This document shows, in pieces, positions 45,750-59,900 of a stretch of DNA of 64,000 nucleotides; position 1 is the stretch's first letter, and the number at the start of each line of letters is the position of its first letter. The position numbers and the translations under genes are program-made. The DNA is from Cruorifilaria tuberocauda (Eukaryota; Nematoda; Chromadorea; Rhabditida; Onchocercidae): the NCBI GenBank assembly GCA_013365365.1, contig JABVXU010000126.1:62001-126000 (forward strand). Direction: 5' to 3'. The notes beneath the pieces were generated by a model. It saw only the letters and a program-made list of their open reading frames with translations. It was not told the origin of the DNA and ran no database searches.

Positions 45750-47993
45750 CAATATATAATTTGTACACACATAGATAAAACCTAAAGTTAGTAATTTCTG
45801 GCAAATATCTTTCATATTAAATACATCCAATTTCTACGGAATTAGAACCATTTTGTTTGGGAAATGTAAGAAAATGGTCCTTGCCAAACATATCAAAAAC
45901 CGAAAGGACAGAAATTAGTTTATGAAAGTGTGAATTTAGTATTCTAGTAATTAATTGAATCTTACAGAAATTTTAACAGCAACGAAGGGAGAGAAGAGTG
46001 AATGAAATATTCCAGTATAGAAAGCACTATGATCCGTCATTAAAATCCACTTGGCAATACACCAGTCGTATCCATTCCTACCTTTCTATATTCTTCTGCT
46101 TACTCCCATCAAAAAAAAGATTAAAGAAATAGTCGAGAATCATAGTAAATATCTTAACACTCTTGAATGTTACCATAATTCACAACATACTTTCTTGTAA
46201 TTCTTATGGAATCATACAGTCTTTTTGGGTGCATTCTGTACAATAATTCCTAATTCCATCTTTTTCTTAACTCAAGTGCCTTCATTCTCAGAATCATTTG
46301 TGAAGTCACAACATATCCTATCATTCAAACAATACAAAACAATGAGAAAATGATATTAAAGGTCAAGCCATTGCATCAAAAGGTCACACTGACCAATTCA
46401 TTACAAGAGCATAAAAACTCTACCATACAAAACAATCGCCTCGCATTAATACACCAACTAGTTCCAGAACTGCGTCATCGGCAAGATGAGTAACTTTTGG
46501 TTGTGGTGGGCACTTAATTTTGTACTGTCTCTTAATCTTTCTTCTTAAAAATAGAGAAGAAAGAAAAGCTGATAATTTTCGCTTCTATTCGCTTCGTTAC
46601 CTTTTCATACCAGATTAATTATTTAATCCAATACAATGTTGTATCGTAAAATTAGTATATTTTAATTTCTTGACAAATCAGCTTGACCAGTTATCACCTA
46701 TCCTTGTTATCTTTGATTGTTGCTTTCTTTTAATCTTTGGTTGCCTTTTTCTCTCTTTCTTCCTCCTTTATATTTTAAACTATTTCCTTATCAATTTAAT
46801 TTTAATGATTTTCCTTTATGCATTCTCACTATGTTTTCATTTTTTATTTTTATTAATCTCCAGCAATAATTAGATCAGATCAAATCATCAATAATATATA
46901 GATAGATTTGACGTTTTCGTTGGCATAAGTGTTCTATGCAGGTTTCGTGCAACGCTGCAGAGATTAGGAAAGAGATTATTCACGATTTCTATAAATGTAT
47001 TGATCTAAGATTCTATCAAGCTAGCTGATTTCCATCTTTTTTGTTGAATAATCTTGGAAGGAATTATTTTCATTTATCATAAATGTATATTTAGATAAAA
47101 GAACTGAAAAAAAATATTTGTTGAAATGGACCAACTTAAATTGGCGAGAAACTAGAAACCATTTGGTACAGAAACTACTTCAAGTAGTCATCTCCATTTA
47201 CAGGAGCGCAATAAATGCTAAAATTTGTTTGATGAAATGTTTGTATTCTAAATGAAGCGTATAGAGATTTTGAATTATTTGAAATAAATGAAAAATTTTC
47301 GGCGAATAAACTGCTTTAACTTCTAATTCTGGATATAAAACATAGCTTGTGTAGTCATATTAAAAATGCATTTCACTGACAAAACCAACCTAGTATTTCT
47401 CACGACAAGTTTCCATAATAAACTCAAAGTATTTGAACGGGAAACCATATAAATCCGCTTAGAGTTAAGTGCTGAGGATCCGTAATCGCTTTTAATTTCA
47501 ATTCTATTTTTTCTGTTCATTTTAATTTATGAACATTTTTGGAACAAAGTCAAAGTTCTTGCTTGCCATTGATTTTGTTGAAAAATGCATAGGAAGTTAA
47601 GTAATTTAAAGAATTGTTAATGAAAACATCGGGATGATTGTATATTACGCATATTACAATGTCTAAATTTAAAAAAAGACAACTTTTCAGTTAGAATTTT
47701 GAAAAGTGCTCAGAAATGCAAGTCTTGGAGCTCTTTCTTCGTGTTATTTCTACTGTATCTAATTTAAATTTCAGCAGATGTAACTTGTCACAAATTTGTT
47801 GATATATCCGAATGTCTAATCGATTATCGAATCGTAATCGTCTGTTCTTTTCTTCAAGAAGTATGAATTTTTCTCTGTTGATATGTATTGTTTTAATATA
47901 GTAGCCATTTTCTGTCTATTTTAATGTGTTGAAGTTATGGCAGTAAATATTTTTTAAAATATCGTTTTGGTTAAAGCATTTCTATTATTTTGA
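45750..47993. other. divergent intergenic region, efr-3 / rictor
   Basis: About 2.2 kb between the divergent starts of efr-3 (minus) and the Rictor gene (plus). Open frames here (46670-46873 plus, 47323-47520 minus) are low-complexity or lack domains. An ATG at 47937 followed at once by GTAAAT could be the missing first Rictor exon. Confidence 0.4.
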
Positions 47994-50900
47994 GGAAATG
48001 AAGTCAATAGTCGAAAAGATTGTTTACAAGAAACGAAAAAGTTGCCTCAGCAAATTGTACCGAGTGCAGAAATTAATTATTCACTTGAACGAGCTCTTAA
48101 TATTAGAGCAGAAGATCTGGAAAATGCTGAAGAAATTGTCAGTTATCTCAATAATTTGTGTTCTGTACTTCCTAGGATCGAAGAGCTTCCTAATCAAAAT
48201 GGATTCTACAATGCTGTTTGCAAAAGATATGTTTTAAAATTTCAAGTAGTATAGCGTTTTAACTATATAAATATGAATGGATATATGCCTTTATAGCGAG
48301 AGAATGGAAGGTCGTTTGTAAATTTAAATACTAAAGGTTATAAAAAATAATCAATTTTTATGACAGGGTTGCTAGATATGTGTTATCGGAAGTGAGTTCG
48401 GTACGTGCAATTACATATCGCATTCTACGAAAAGCTTCTCAGCTACCAGATGACTTGTCAGTATTGCTAAATATGCATATGGACAACTTCATAATAAGGT
48501 TTTATTATTGTTCTTTCATAATCTATTTAAAGTGAACGATAATGTAGAAAAGAGGGTTGGTATTTAGCTTTCTATTTTAATAGAAAAGAAATTTAACACT
48601 GCTATTACGCTAGTAATAGCAGTATTAAGCTAGTAACTAATGTTATTTTGTTTTTACAGATATATTCCACGTCAGCTAAATGCAAAGTGAAATCTGAGAG
48701 ATTTGTATCTAACTTTTTTCTGACAGTTATTTAAATTTTCGAGTCATAAAATAACACTGTAAAAATGAAATTTATTTTAGTTTTTATACAAACAAAGGAA
48801 CTTATTACAGGTCTTTGGAAATCGATACTAATTCTGACGAACGCATTGAAGCTTTAAAATTATGTTCAATGATGTTAAATTGTATGAATGTAAAAATAAA
48901 AGAGTCGAATAATGGACTAAAGAAGAAAGACTATTCGAGTGTCATTTTTCCAGGAAACGTTTATCGAGCTTTAATCTCAATTGTCAGTTGTTTTTTCACT
49001 ATACGACCAGGCAGAAAAGAAGTTAAGGAAAAGAAAGATAAGTCAGTTTTTCTTAAACAATTCATCTCTAAAATTATAGGAATCATATACTTATTTAGTA
49101 TGAAGGAGCTTTTAACGTTAAAAGCTCTTACATAGGTTTTCAAAATCAACAGACTATACTATCTTGAAACCGTTATTCAATACATCTGCTGCATAGATTA
49201 TTTGATGTTCCAATTTCTCTAACTTCATCATATCAACATCAAATTCTGATTACTCAGTTTCTCTGAACTTATAATTTGCCATTTTTTTTGAACAAAAGCT
49301 CTTCTTTGTGCTTGCATTTTGAACATAGCCAAAATCTTTTTTGTCTCAATAAACAGAAATACAATTCAATTTAGAGAATGAATTTTTGAAGTTAATCAAA
49401 TTTAAATATTTGTAAGTAAGCTTATGGAAATAAGATCTATGGGAATCAAAATCTATTCAATCCGAAATCATATGCCAAATAAATTCATTATATTGCAGAC
49501 TGGCATTTTCATGTTTTGCCATAATAATGGAACAGGCTGCTGTTGTTCCAGATGTCATTTTGAATTCTATTAATACGGGTATATAAATTGTGAATTTTTT
49601 TTTTTCGTGCGTTTTTCTTATTCAGAAAACGAATTGGTTTGATGTCTTTCGATTAGCAAATTTACAAAATAATTACTTTTCTCTTAATTCATGCTTCATT
49701 TATTAGAATACTTATAGGTTGGATTGTCGAATTTTTTACATATGCAGCATTTAATGACCGTTTATCCACTTGTGTTTCACGAATATTGTGTGCTTGGCTT
49801 GATTCGCCACAACTAAGGATGAAGGCTAAATTAAGACTGGTTTTGGATGTATGTCGTTAATTGCTTCTTGCTTTATATTGTTTTAATTCATCAGTTCTTG
49901 GAGACGATGTTGATATGATCCATGGGATTTCCGGAATTTATACTACTAATTGATTAATGTCACTGATTAATTATAGAAGCTGTTTTTTTGTCTTAAGCTA
50001 TTGCACAGTTTTAGCGAATTTTCGTTTCGATAGTTGAAAACGAATTTTTTGAACGAAAGGAACCAATAGAATTGTGAGTTGTTTATCTCAGTACATTTTT
50101 TAGAAAATTATATTCCTTGATGATTCTATTATGTTTGGATGAGAATTAAGAAAACCATATCGAAATTCGAACATTAAAATACATTTATAATTTTGTTAAA
50201 AAACCGCCATGATAATTTTTTCACTTGTGTTTAGGTATAGGGAGTCGCTTAGTGATGCACGCTACATCTGATGCGACACAATTTCAATTTTAGTTTAACT
50301 GTGGTTTCGTTTTATCACTGTTTTATATATTATATTTATTTATTCACTAATTTCAGTTAATTGCTGAAATTATTATTATTACAGGAAACGGTACTGGCTA
50401 TCAAATGATTCCTTCCATCTGGGAAACTTTTCTCAAATATTTTTAAATCTGTTGCACACTTGGGCTGGTCTTTTTGCTTGTTCAACGGCGAGTAATCAAA
50501 AAACTTTGATCTCTTCTGCATTAAAGTGCGATTTTTCGCAAAAGTTATTATTATTATTAACTTTACATACTTCTTTTGAATCTATTTTCAAGCCTTAGAA
50601 GTTTTCTTTGGTCCTTGACATTTAAAATTCGTACTGTCTTCAATGATTATTCTTTCATATTGCAATAGGAAGAGATAATAATAATTCTTAAATACAATTT
50701 AATACTTAACGTTCATAATACTGAATCAGAGCAATTACCAAATATTTCAGTTTTTTCGATTACATAGGATTGAGTCGATCTACACATGAGAATAGCCGCA
50801 AAATCCGTGATTTAGTCATTGAATGTTGCTGTGAAGTCTTGGAGCTTCCGTATTCCAAAATAAAGTTCACGGACTGGCTTCATATGACTCATTACTATTG

Positions 50901-53900
50901 TAAGTTTTGATAAGTAATGTCTGAAAGCAATCCTATAAGATTATTTATCTCTTTTAAATCATTCTATTAAAGCGATAGAGAGGACGAAGAAGATGCTGCC
51001 ATAAAGGAATAAAAAATTATTTGATTTCTACTAAAAAGCAAGAAGGAAAAATGGTGTAAGAAATAAAAAAGGAAGTAGGTTGCACTGGATCAGTTTCTTA
51101 GTTTGGGAATATTATTTATGGGTATCAGGTATCTATAATAAGCAACTGTTGGATCTCGTTCAGAGGAGAATGCAGATGAGAGAAGGGCGAGTGAGAATTC
51201 AGAAAGCTATGGCTGGAGGTAATAATTTAAGCTTGACGGATCGTTGGATATCTGATGCAATCAGATTGAGATTGCATCTTAGTAACATTGAAAGCATATG
51301 GAGCAGTTTTAGTTATCTTTATCCATCAAGAGCAGTCTATAAACTACTTTGAGAAGGCAGATAGCTTGCGGATCTGAGATGTGCGGTTTATCAAGCATGT
51401 GGTTTATCAAAGTTGCTTGTAATGATATAATGAAGGAATTAAATTATAGCAACCAGGTATTATCCGGACGCCTGCAAATGTTCTGTACGCAATGAGTTTA
51501 TTTTGTTAGAGCATGAAATGATTTCAAAAACTGATCAAGTAAGGTTTTGCAAATTCATTTTTGTTTTGAATGGATACAGAAAAAAAATTGAAAATTTCTT
51601 TCACATTAATTTATTGGTTCGATAACGTAGAGAGAATAGTATACTGAGTAGATTCTTTGCTTGCTACGTGCCTAAATATGCAGTAATTTTTGAAGTGATT
51701 ATTTTTAAACTATTAATTTTAAAGATTGAAGCATATCGACGTTTCAACTGATTTTTTCAGCAATATCTAAGTGTCAACGATTTATTAATGCAATTCCGTT
51801 CAGTTGTTGTTTACTTGCTCATCAACGCCAACTTAATTCAGGTAACTGTAAAACCTGCAACAGTTCGCAGTGTAGACGAAACGCTCGTTTGCTATCACCG
51901 ATTTCCGTTTTACTTCTGCTGACTACCTTCATTTTGTCATTTTTGATATAAGTTTTTAACTTTCTTACTTAGATTTATTGGAGAGCAAGCATTTAATCTT
52001 TTTGAAACTCATGAACTATGTAAAGTAAAATTATTTGCTATACGTGATGCATATAACTGTTTTTAGGCTTTATCAAGGATCATATTGCAAGATCCAGATG
52101 ATCCTGTGGCACTTAGAGCAACACTTTTGATTCATGACCTTTTGCTTGCAGTAATATTACTTTTCCTTTTTTGCAAACTTAAGTGCAAGATAATTCATTT
52201 CGGTTTAAGACAATACTTTTATTTCGATAGAAAAACTTTGTCAAACTTACTTTTCCTTGATCCTCCACAAACTGCTCGAACAAATTGTGCAGTTTCATTA
52301 TGAATGGAGCGTAAAAGTTTTGTATAAAGAAGTAAATCATGGTGAAGATGTCCTTTTAAAAAACATTTTAATGTTGCGCTTAGAAAACAGAAATACTATA
52401 TAATTGATTTTCCTCAAATGGTTTTTTCAGAGTTCGAATTGTTTACCAATGGAGTGGAGGCTTCGAGTTTTAAGTCTGCCAACACTTGTGCATAGTGCTT
52501 GTCAAATAGATAGCGAATTGCATATTTCAAAAAAGTGTTCATTAGATGATTATGATAATAATATAAATAAAATGGTTCTGACATGTGCCGACCAAAGGTT
52601 TGTTTTCAAACCAGAACTTGGAAATAACTTCTAAATTTTGATAATAGTAATAATCAGGAACAACCGTAAAAAAGTGAAATTGCGAAGTTTTTCGTTAAAA
52701 ATTTTTCGATTATTTCTTTTTAATAACTCATACAGATCGATTAGTTGATTGCAACCGATAATTTATCTTGCTCTATTACTGTCAAAAATTTCATTACCAT
52801 AGCGTACTTCGTTGATAAAAATTTTAACGATTCATATTTGTATAGCCAAATTTTTTTTAGGAATGTTATTATTCTGCTTAACCGTTTGCACATTTTGAAC
52901 AATATAACATTATCGCAGAAGACGCAACCACTTCCAATCACAAATCTCCAGCTTTTCGTACAAAGTAGTCCAACTGCTCTAAGGCTGCGTAAATCGAATT
53001 TATCGGTCGTGAACTTCTATGGTGATGATGGAAATGATGGAAATGCCGGTAAAATAGCTCACTATCTGTTAGAATTTATAAAAAGTCTTTCTCATAGTTT
53101 TAAATAAAATCTTTATTTCATGTATGCTGTAGAATGCTTTTCCGCTTCTTAACCACTGCCATACTTAGTAGCAAAGTATTCTGCTTATTGTTATTTGAAA
53201 GATACTATTTAGTTTAATTTATTTATTCTAAAAGTCATTTATTAAGACGATACTGATAAGATAATGGAGAAATTGCTTTTCAAAGCAGTGGGATCTGATG
53301 GAAAGCTCTGTTGGCCTATTATTGATAAACTATTCCAGTTACTTCAAATTTACTATTCCAACAAAGATGTAACTATCAAATATTCCAGAAAATGTTACAG
53401 TGTTTTTAAAATCGTATGTGTTTTCTTTAATATATTTCAATATTATTTGTAATAATTATAACCAACAATCATTATTAGTGATTCATAGTTCTATTTGCAT
53501 TTATTTCTTATTCACATAGATTTCATTTATTGCGAGATTTCACATGAAATGAAATCGATGCGGAAAAGAAATAAATTTCAGATGAAACATTCGAAATATT
53601 GCTGAAATTTTCAAAATCCAAATAACAATTTTTAGGTCTTCAAATTTATGAGTCCAACGGAAGGCTCACTGATTAACTTTAATGACGATCGCTTCATTAT
53701 TATATGCTGTTGTCGCGGGATACATGTTTCACTGCTTTTTGCGGCAGAGGAAGCAGAATACAACGAACTATTAATAGATTTCATTAACGACTTTATAGCA
53801 AATATATCAATGGTACTTTTTTTTTACAGATTTGGATGTATTTAAATCCATTTCTTGATTAATTATATTAAATGAGGCAATAGTAGAAAAAGCTTGAGAT

Positions 53901-56900
53901 TCTTAAAGTAGGATCTTTAAGGACTCATTGTTGAATGGGCCATTATCTCCCAAAAATCTGTTGAATACTGGTTCGATCTATTATTTTGCATTTATTGGTG
54001 CTATATCTTCAGTCGAAGAAGGAAGGAAGACGCTGGAAGCAACGCCGTTGTTACAGATGTTAGTTTTTTTCTGTTAGGGAAGTAAAGGTTTTTTTAACTT
54101 TTCATCGTATATTCTTTTCACTTGATTAAAGTTAACCCTAAATTAACTAAAGCTGCAAGAAAATCATTAAATATGTAATACATTTTTGTGGTTATTTCAA
54201 TAAATCAAAAAGTGTAATGAGATATAGCAGCTGTGTAGACGTTTGTTTTTCACGTTTGAAAGTTGTGTCACCAATTTGTTCATTTTATTTGTCATTCTAG
54301 TTCCTTCATGATTTATTTTTTGTTTACAACTAGCTTCTGCAATTTTTCTATCCCTGTTCAATATAGCGTAATTAATTCACTGTTTCACACTCTTTTAAGT
54401 AACAGCTGATTTGAACATTTTGTTGGTGTAATGTTACACTCCAAACTAACTAGTAGGACGTCCATTTTTGGGTTTCATTCTTATTTTTCGGAAGCTCGTT
54501 ATCTGAACACTAAAATTACCACTTTTTTATGATTGCGCTGTTTGCTCTTGTGCATTTCGTCTGTCAATTGAAATTTGATTGAAAACGCCTTTATAAATTA
54601 TCAATTTTAAAAGTTATTCATAACCCAAGTTTCATTAACCAATTTCACTGATTTTATCTAAGTATAAATTCTGACTGCTTCAGTTACATATCTTTGAAAC
54701 GGGAAGCTTAAGAGAAAAAAGAACCTTATTTGAGATGCTAATGGAAGAGAACTTTCTCTGTTTAAAAAGCTCTACGTTTCGATTTTGAAAAATGTAATAG
54801 TCCCGTTAAATACAATATTTATCATTGTATGGGATATACATGCGATATACAAATTTATTAACTATCCCTGAATCTTATCTTTTTGAAAATCGTAGAAAAT
54901 GGACGTACTTTGTCGTTTATATAAATTCAGCACTAAATCAACCTTTCAGTGCTTTTAAATAGTCCCATATCCAAGAAGCTCGTAACAAATCATAGGTCGA
55001 TTTTACAAGGACATTAATTGTATTTTTCTAAGAATTGGAAAATACATTCACTTAGCTATCGTATTCCTTTTTTCGTCTGAAATTCTTTTCGATCTCTATA
55101 ATTTTAAACTGATATAATTTAAAATTTCAAAAAAAAATCCTCCTTTCCAGAAACTGATATAATTTAAATGTAGCGCAAAAAACAAAAATTGTGTACAATA
55201 TACATGAAAAGTAGAGAATTATGGCCGTTGCGAAACATAGAAACATCGCTGTATTTGGCTCAATTTTCCGAGACATTTGTATTGTTCGCTAAGCAAGACA
55301 CCCTGTGGTAATCCCGCAGACGGATTACAATACGGCCTGCAGTGCTCATAACCAGATTCGAATACATGATATGCTTCACAGCACGGTGTTGCATCTTGAT
55401 ATCCACTTGCACAAATCATCACATCACCGACTTTGCTTAAAGGACATCGCCCCGTAAGTACTGCTAGTTGAATCTAAATTGAAATTTGAGATGATCAGTC
55501 ATTTTGTATCAATAGTTTAGTTAATGAATTTATTAAAATTTCGAACGGATTCATCAACAATATAAATAAAATAAAACACTTATAAAAGCATCTTGTTTTA
55601 CAAAGAAATGTTTAGCTCAAATTGCTTTTCATTTGATTCAAATTTAATCAAAGAGTCATAAACTTCGAGCTTTACCGTGACTAATGGGATTAATGTTAAT
55701 TTGTCAAGCTGCTCCATATTTCCAATTTACTTTAGCTGATTAATTATTGAAAAGGAGTGGAAAATGACAAACTGTAGTTAAAGTTGCGTCGTAATTGCAT
55801 AGCGCGGCACATCCTTCCCCTAATTCTTGACAGCATGATTTAAATCGATCATTAGCCACTTCCTTGGTTATGCATGGTTCCCAGTTGGGTTGTCGAGGGC
55901 ACTTAATTATTTATCGAATTAGGATGAATTAATATTTCGGAATTTTTACATACAAACAATACTTCATTGCATGAAATTAAGTAATGAATTGAAATATTTG
56001 CACGAATTACCTGAGCAATAAGAGGTGGTCGTTCTCGATCAGTTTTATAGTACGATCCATCGATGTAGTTGGTCGGTGCATCGATACTATATGCCTGTGA
56101 TGGCAATAGTGCAGGTCGTGCTATCTGTAAATACAAATTGCAAATTTGTGCTAATTAACAGCCATTATATCATGATGGAAATAATTAAGCAAATACAGAA
56201 CATTTTGTTTGATAATTATCGTAATTAACCATACAATTTGGAGATCAGTCATACAGTCTGATGAATAATATAAGACTTATCAATCTCGATCATTTATTAC
56301 TTTGATTCACTATTAAATGTTCAATTGTTGAATTAGCATAATTTGTGAAGAAATGCACTGCTGGAGTTATTCTACACTAATTATTTAGATAATAAAATGA
56401 AGAAAAACCTTTTGAGACAAATGAGATTGTGGAAGTGGTCTAATGGGTATAGTAGATTGTTGATTTGTCGTATAAAATTGTTGTTGTGGTTGTTGAACTT
56501 GCAGGTAGGATGTTTGCTGTTGTGGTTGTAATTGTTGGACAGGTAGTTGTGATTGTCTATTAATAGGATACATCGGAACGGCTTGTTGTTGAATTGCATA
56601 AGGTGCTGGTGGACGTTGAATTTGTTGGGGTTGCAAATAGATTTGAGATTGAGAATTGATAACTTCATATGGTGCAACTGATTGTTCAGAGCCAACTATA
56701 TCTGTTCGTTGTCTTTGAGATTGAAATAATGTTTGGACATGTGATTGAGTGGGATATTGATTCGATGGTATTTCAGCTATTGCGCTTTGATAAATAGGAG
56801 GTGCATATGTTACCTGCAAAGAACTTTGATTTTAATTTAATTGAAATTCTATTTTAATTTTTCAGTGATTTATAAGGAGCATTAGATAAATAAGAATATC

Positions 56901-59900
56901 ACTGATTTAGTAAATTGAAAGAATAAGTATCGTATTGATATTTATTTCTTTTGTAAATATCTTCATCAATAAAAGTTCGTCAATCTACTGAATTATCAAA
57001 CATATCTTTTGGTTTTAGAATCATTAATTTACCGTTGGAAACGTGAACGGTGGGAGTGTTGGGAAAGTGAATGTTAGGAATGGCGGAAATGTTGGAAATG
57101 CTGTATTAATCAAAGCAGTTTGTTGATTTGGTACAAGTGGGGGAGGTGCAGTAGGAAGTGGTCTTGCAGATGGAAGTTGAACTCCCGGTTGAGGTTGTTG
57201 TGGTAAATATTGGTATTGATATGAGTCATATGGTGATTCTTGTGTTGGTAATGGAGATATCTGAAGCAAAAAATTAAAACTGCGTGATTCCTTTACACGT
57301 ATTTTATTTTTATTCATGCATCGAGATAGCTCCTATTTAGTTTTTAAGTTTTAATTTCAAATTTGCTACATCATTATTTGAGAATAAAAATTTAGCATTT
57401 TCGATTAATCTTTCTGAATATCCTTCATTTTTAACTTTTAGTTATTTAAGTTAATTTATCTCTTACTTTATCTCATTATTTAAGATGTTTTGTAAAGATT
57501 TAAATTTATCACTTACCAAACTATACCTTGCATTGTATGATGGATTTTGCGTTAGATGCTGTGGTAATAGTTGTTGGGTACTTACAGTCCTGGCTTGAGG
57601 TCGTTGGTATTGTTGGAAAATGTTGGATGAATTATTCATAAACTTTGGCAGGTATCGTCCCTGAAGTAATTATATTCATCTGTAAAATTGACAAACATTT
57701 TGATGAGGCAAGAACTGAAATTATCAATGGAATTTCAAACAGAAGTCATTTTACGCGGCAATATTTTGGATCTTGTACACTGATTTATGTTGCTGTACAT
57801 GGACAACATTATTTTATGCTACCCATTATAGATTCCATCTGATTTAAAATATGTAAAAGAATATCGATATGTAAAAGAAGGTTTTTAAATTTTAAATTTT
57901 AACATCTCCAATATAATTTTTTCCACTTAAATATAGTATACAAAATGTCTAGTACAGTATCGTTGCAGAAAGTGTATTAAAGATATTTCTAATCATCTGC
58001 AAGACGTAATATTTTGAAATAGATCATTTCCAATAATTTGAAAATTACTGATGATGCTAGACATTTTTACAATGAACCCTACTCCAATTCATTTCAAAAT
58101 TCAGAAAAAAGCATTATTTCCAGTAAAAATTTATTTTGCGTGTATTATACTTTTTCTCTACTTCTGTTGAAGAACTTTGTTATTTCATAAATCTAAACTG
58201 CTCATCATTAACGGTTTTTTTATAAATTTATTTTTTCTTATCAATTTATCATCTTTGAAAATATAAAATTCAATTGCAGTTCTAATACCAAAAATTAAAT
58301 TAAATTTTTAAGGCCTCAAAAATTATTGAGGACGATCCATCCATTAGTACTAACTGCTTTACAATTGGTTTAAAACATGCATTGCCTAGTAAAGCAGTTT
58401 ATATTAATTTGAAGCCTGATAGTTTTCTGTTTAAGACAAGACATACTGGGGCAGTGGTTTCCTTCAAGCATGGTCTACAAGTTTCGGGACACATCCTAGC
58501 GATGAAAGTCACTTGACAATGATGACACCTAGCCCGTTCACAACTTGGCAAATCTGCGGCGGTATTGCCAATGAGAATTGAAATTGTTATGAATAAAAAT
58601 ACCAATGTCATGTCCATCTGTTCCTGTTGTACCTGTAATAATAATATTCTTGTAATAAGTAATAATAATAATAATATGTAATAATAATAATATTCTATTA
58701 GAAAGGAAGTATCAACAATACTGTTAACATATCCGATTGTCATATCTAATGTCAACAGGAAAAACGAAGTTAACAACTATAGAGTCATTCCTTTTCTAAT
58801 TCATTTGTTGATTACTAATAGTCTTATTAAACAAGAGAGAACATTTCTCGCTTTTGGCATTTCTAGCTAGTGCTAATGAATTACATCGATGTACAATAGC
58901 ATTTCTATTAAATCCTCCTTCATCATTCACAATATCATATGCATTCACTCAAATTAATATAGAGAGCAATCTTTGTTCATTTTCATTCAAACTGTTCTAT
59001 TTTCATTCATAACAAGGAATAATCCCAATTTTATCAACCGCTACTTATCATTTTCCTTATCTATCTAAAGAGATGGAAAAAATTTTTCTCATATGTGAAT
59101 ATTAAAAATTAAAAGAGGGAATTTTACTTGACCTGTAGTTAAAAATATATATTTAAAATATGTTCCACTTAAAATATTACGAAAAATTTTCGTTTCTATG
59201 CTCACTTGCATTTATTTTATCTTGCATGATTATTAATTGATCCACAAATTTCCTCATCTATTTTACAAGTGAAATAGATAGTCAATATGTTATTTCTAAA
59301 ATTATCATAATGCATTGCTCAAAATATAAAAGTTAAGCTGTTCAACTTGTACAATTTTGATAATTAATTAGTAGAGCTTTTAATAGTAATTCAATATTGG
59401 TTATAAAGAAAAATTATAAAAAGAAAAAGTGAAGAATAGTTCTGTAATTGTGAGTTTTATAAGGAAATTAGGAGAGAACTAACTACTAGTTTTAATGAGC
59501 ATTAATGATGTTTGATCATTCAATCAAAAAGAAAAATGAATTCTAATTGATAGAAGTCATTTAAAAAGTTATCGATGAGAGTTAAGGAAAGGAAAATTGT
59601 GAGAAATGCATTTAATTTTTCCCGCTTCATCGTTTTATGCGATTAAAAAATGTTTTCTAGGTGATTCAAAATGAAGCTGGTAATTGTGAAAAGTTATCTG
59701 GCCAGTTGATTTTTTGAATCAAATTGTGGAAAATTGTTTCTTAGCAATATAAGTGTTAAAATTTGAGCGGCTTAAAATTGCTAAAAAGACATGAAAAGAA
59801 CAATTCTCTTTATTACTTTTTTACTGAAAAAAGCTTTAGGAAATCAAATAGGAATGCTTATTGTTTTATAGATGTGCTTAAATGAGAAAATCCTTATTCA

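Noticed and set aside
46670..46873. Plus-strand frame rich in Leu/Phe/Ile
   Set aside because: Composed of T-rich low-complexity sequence in the efr-3/Rictor spacer; resembles a membrane segment only by composition.
56381..56695. Asn/His-rich minus-strand frame overlapping the DB-module gene
   Set aside because: It is a shifted frame of the Gln-rich exon 4, whose CAA/CAG-rich sequence stays open in other frames.
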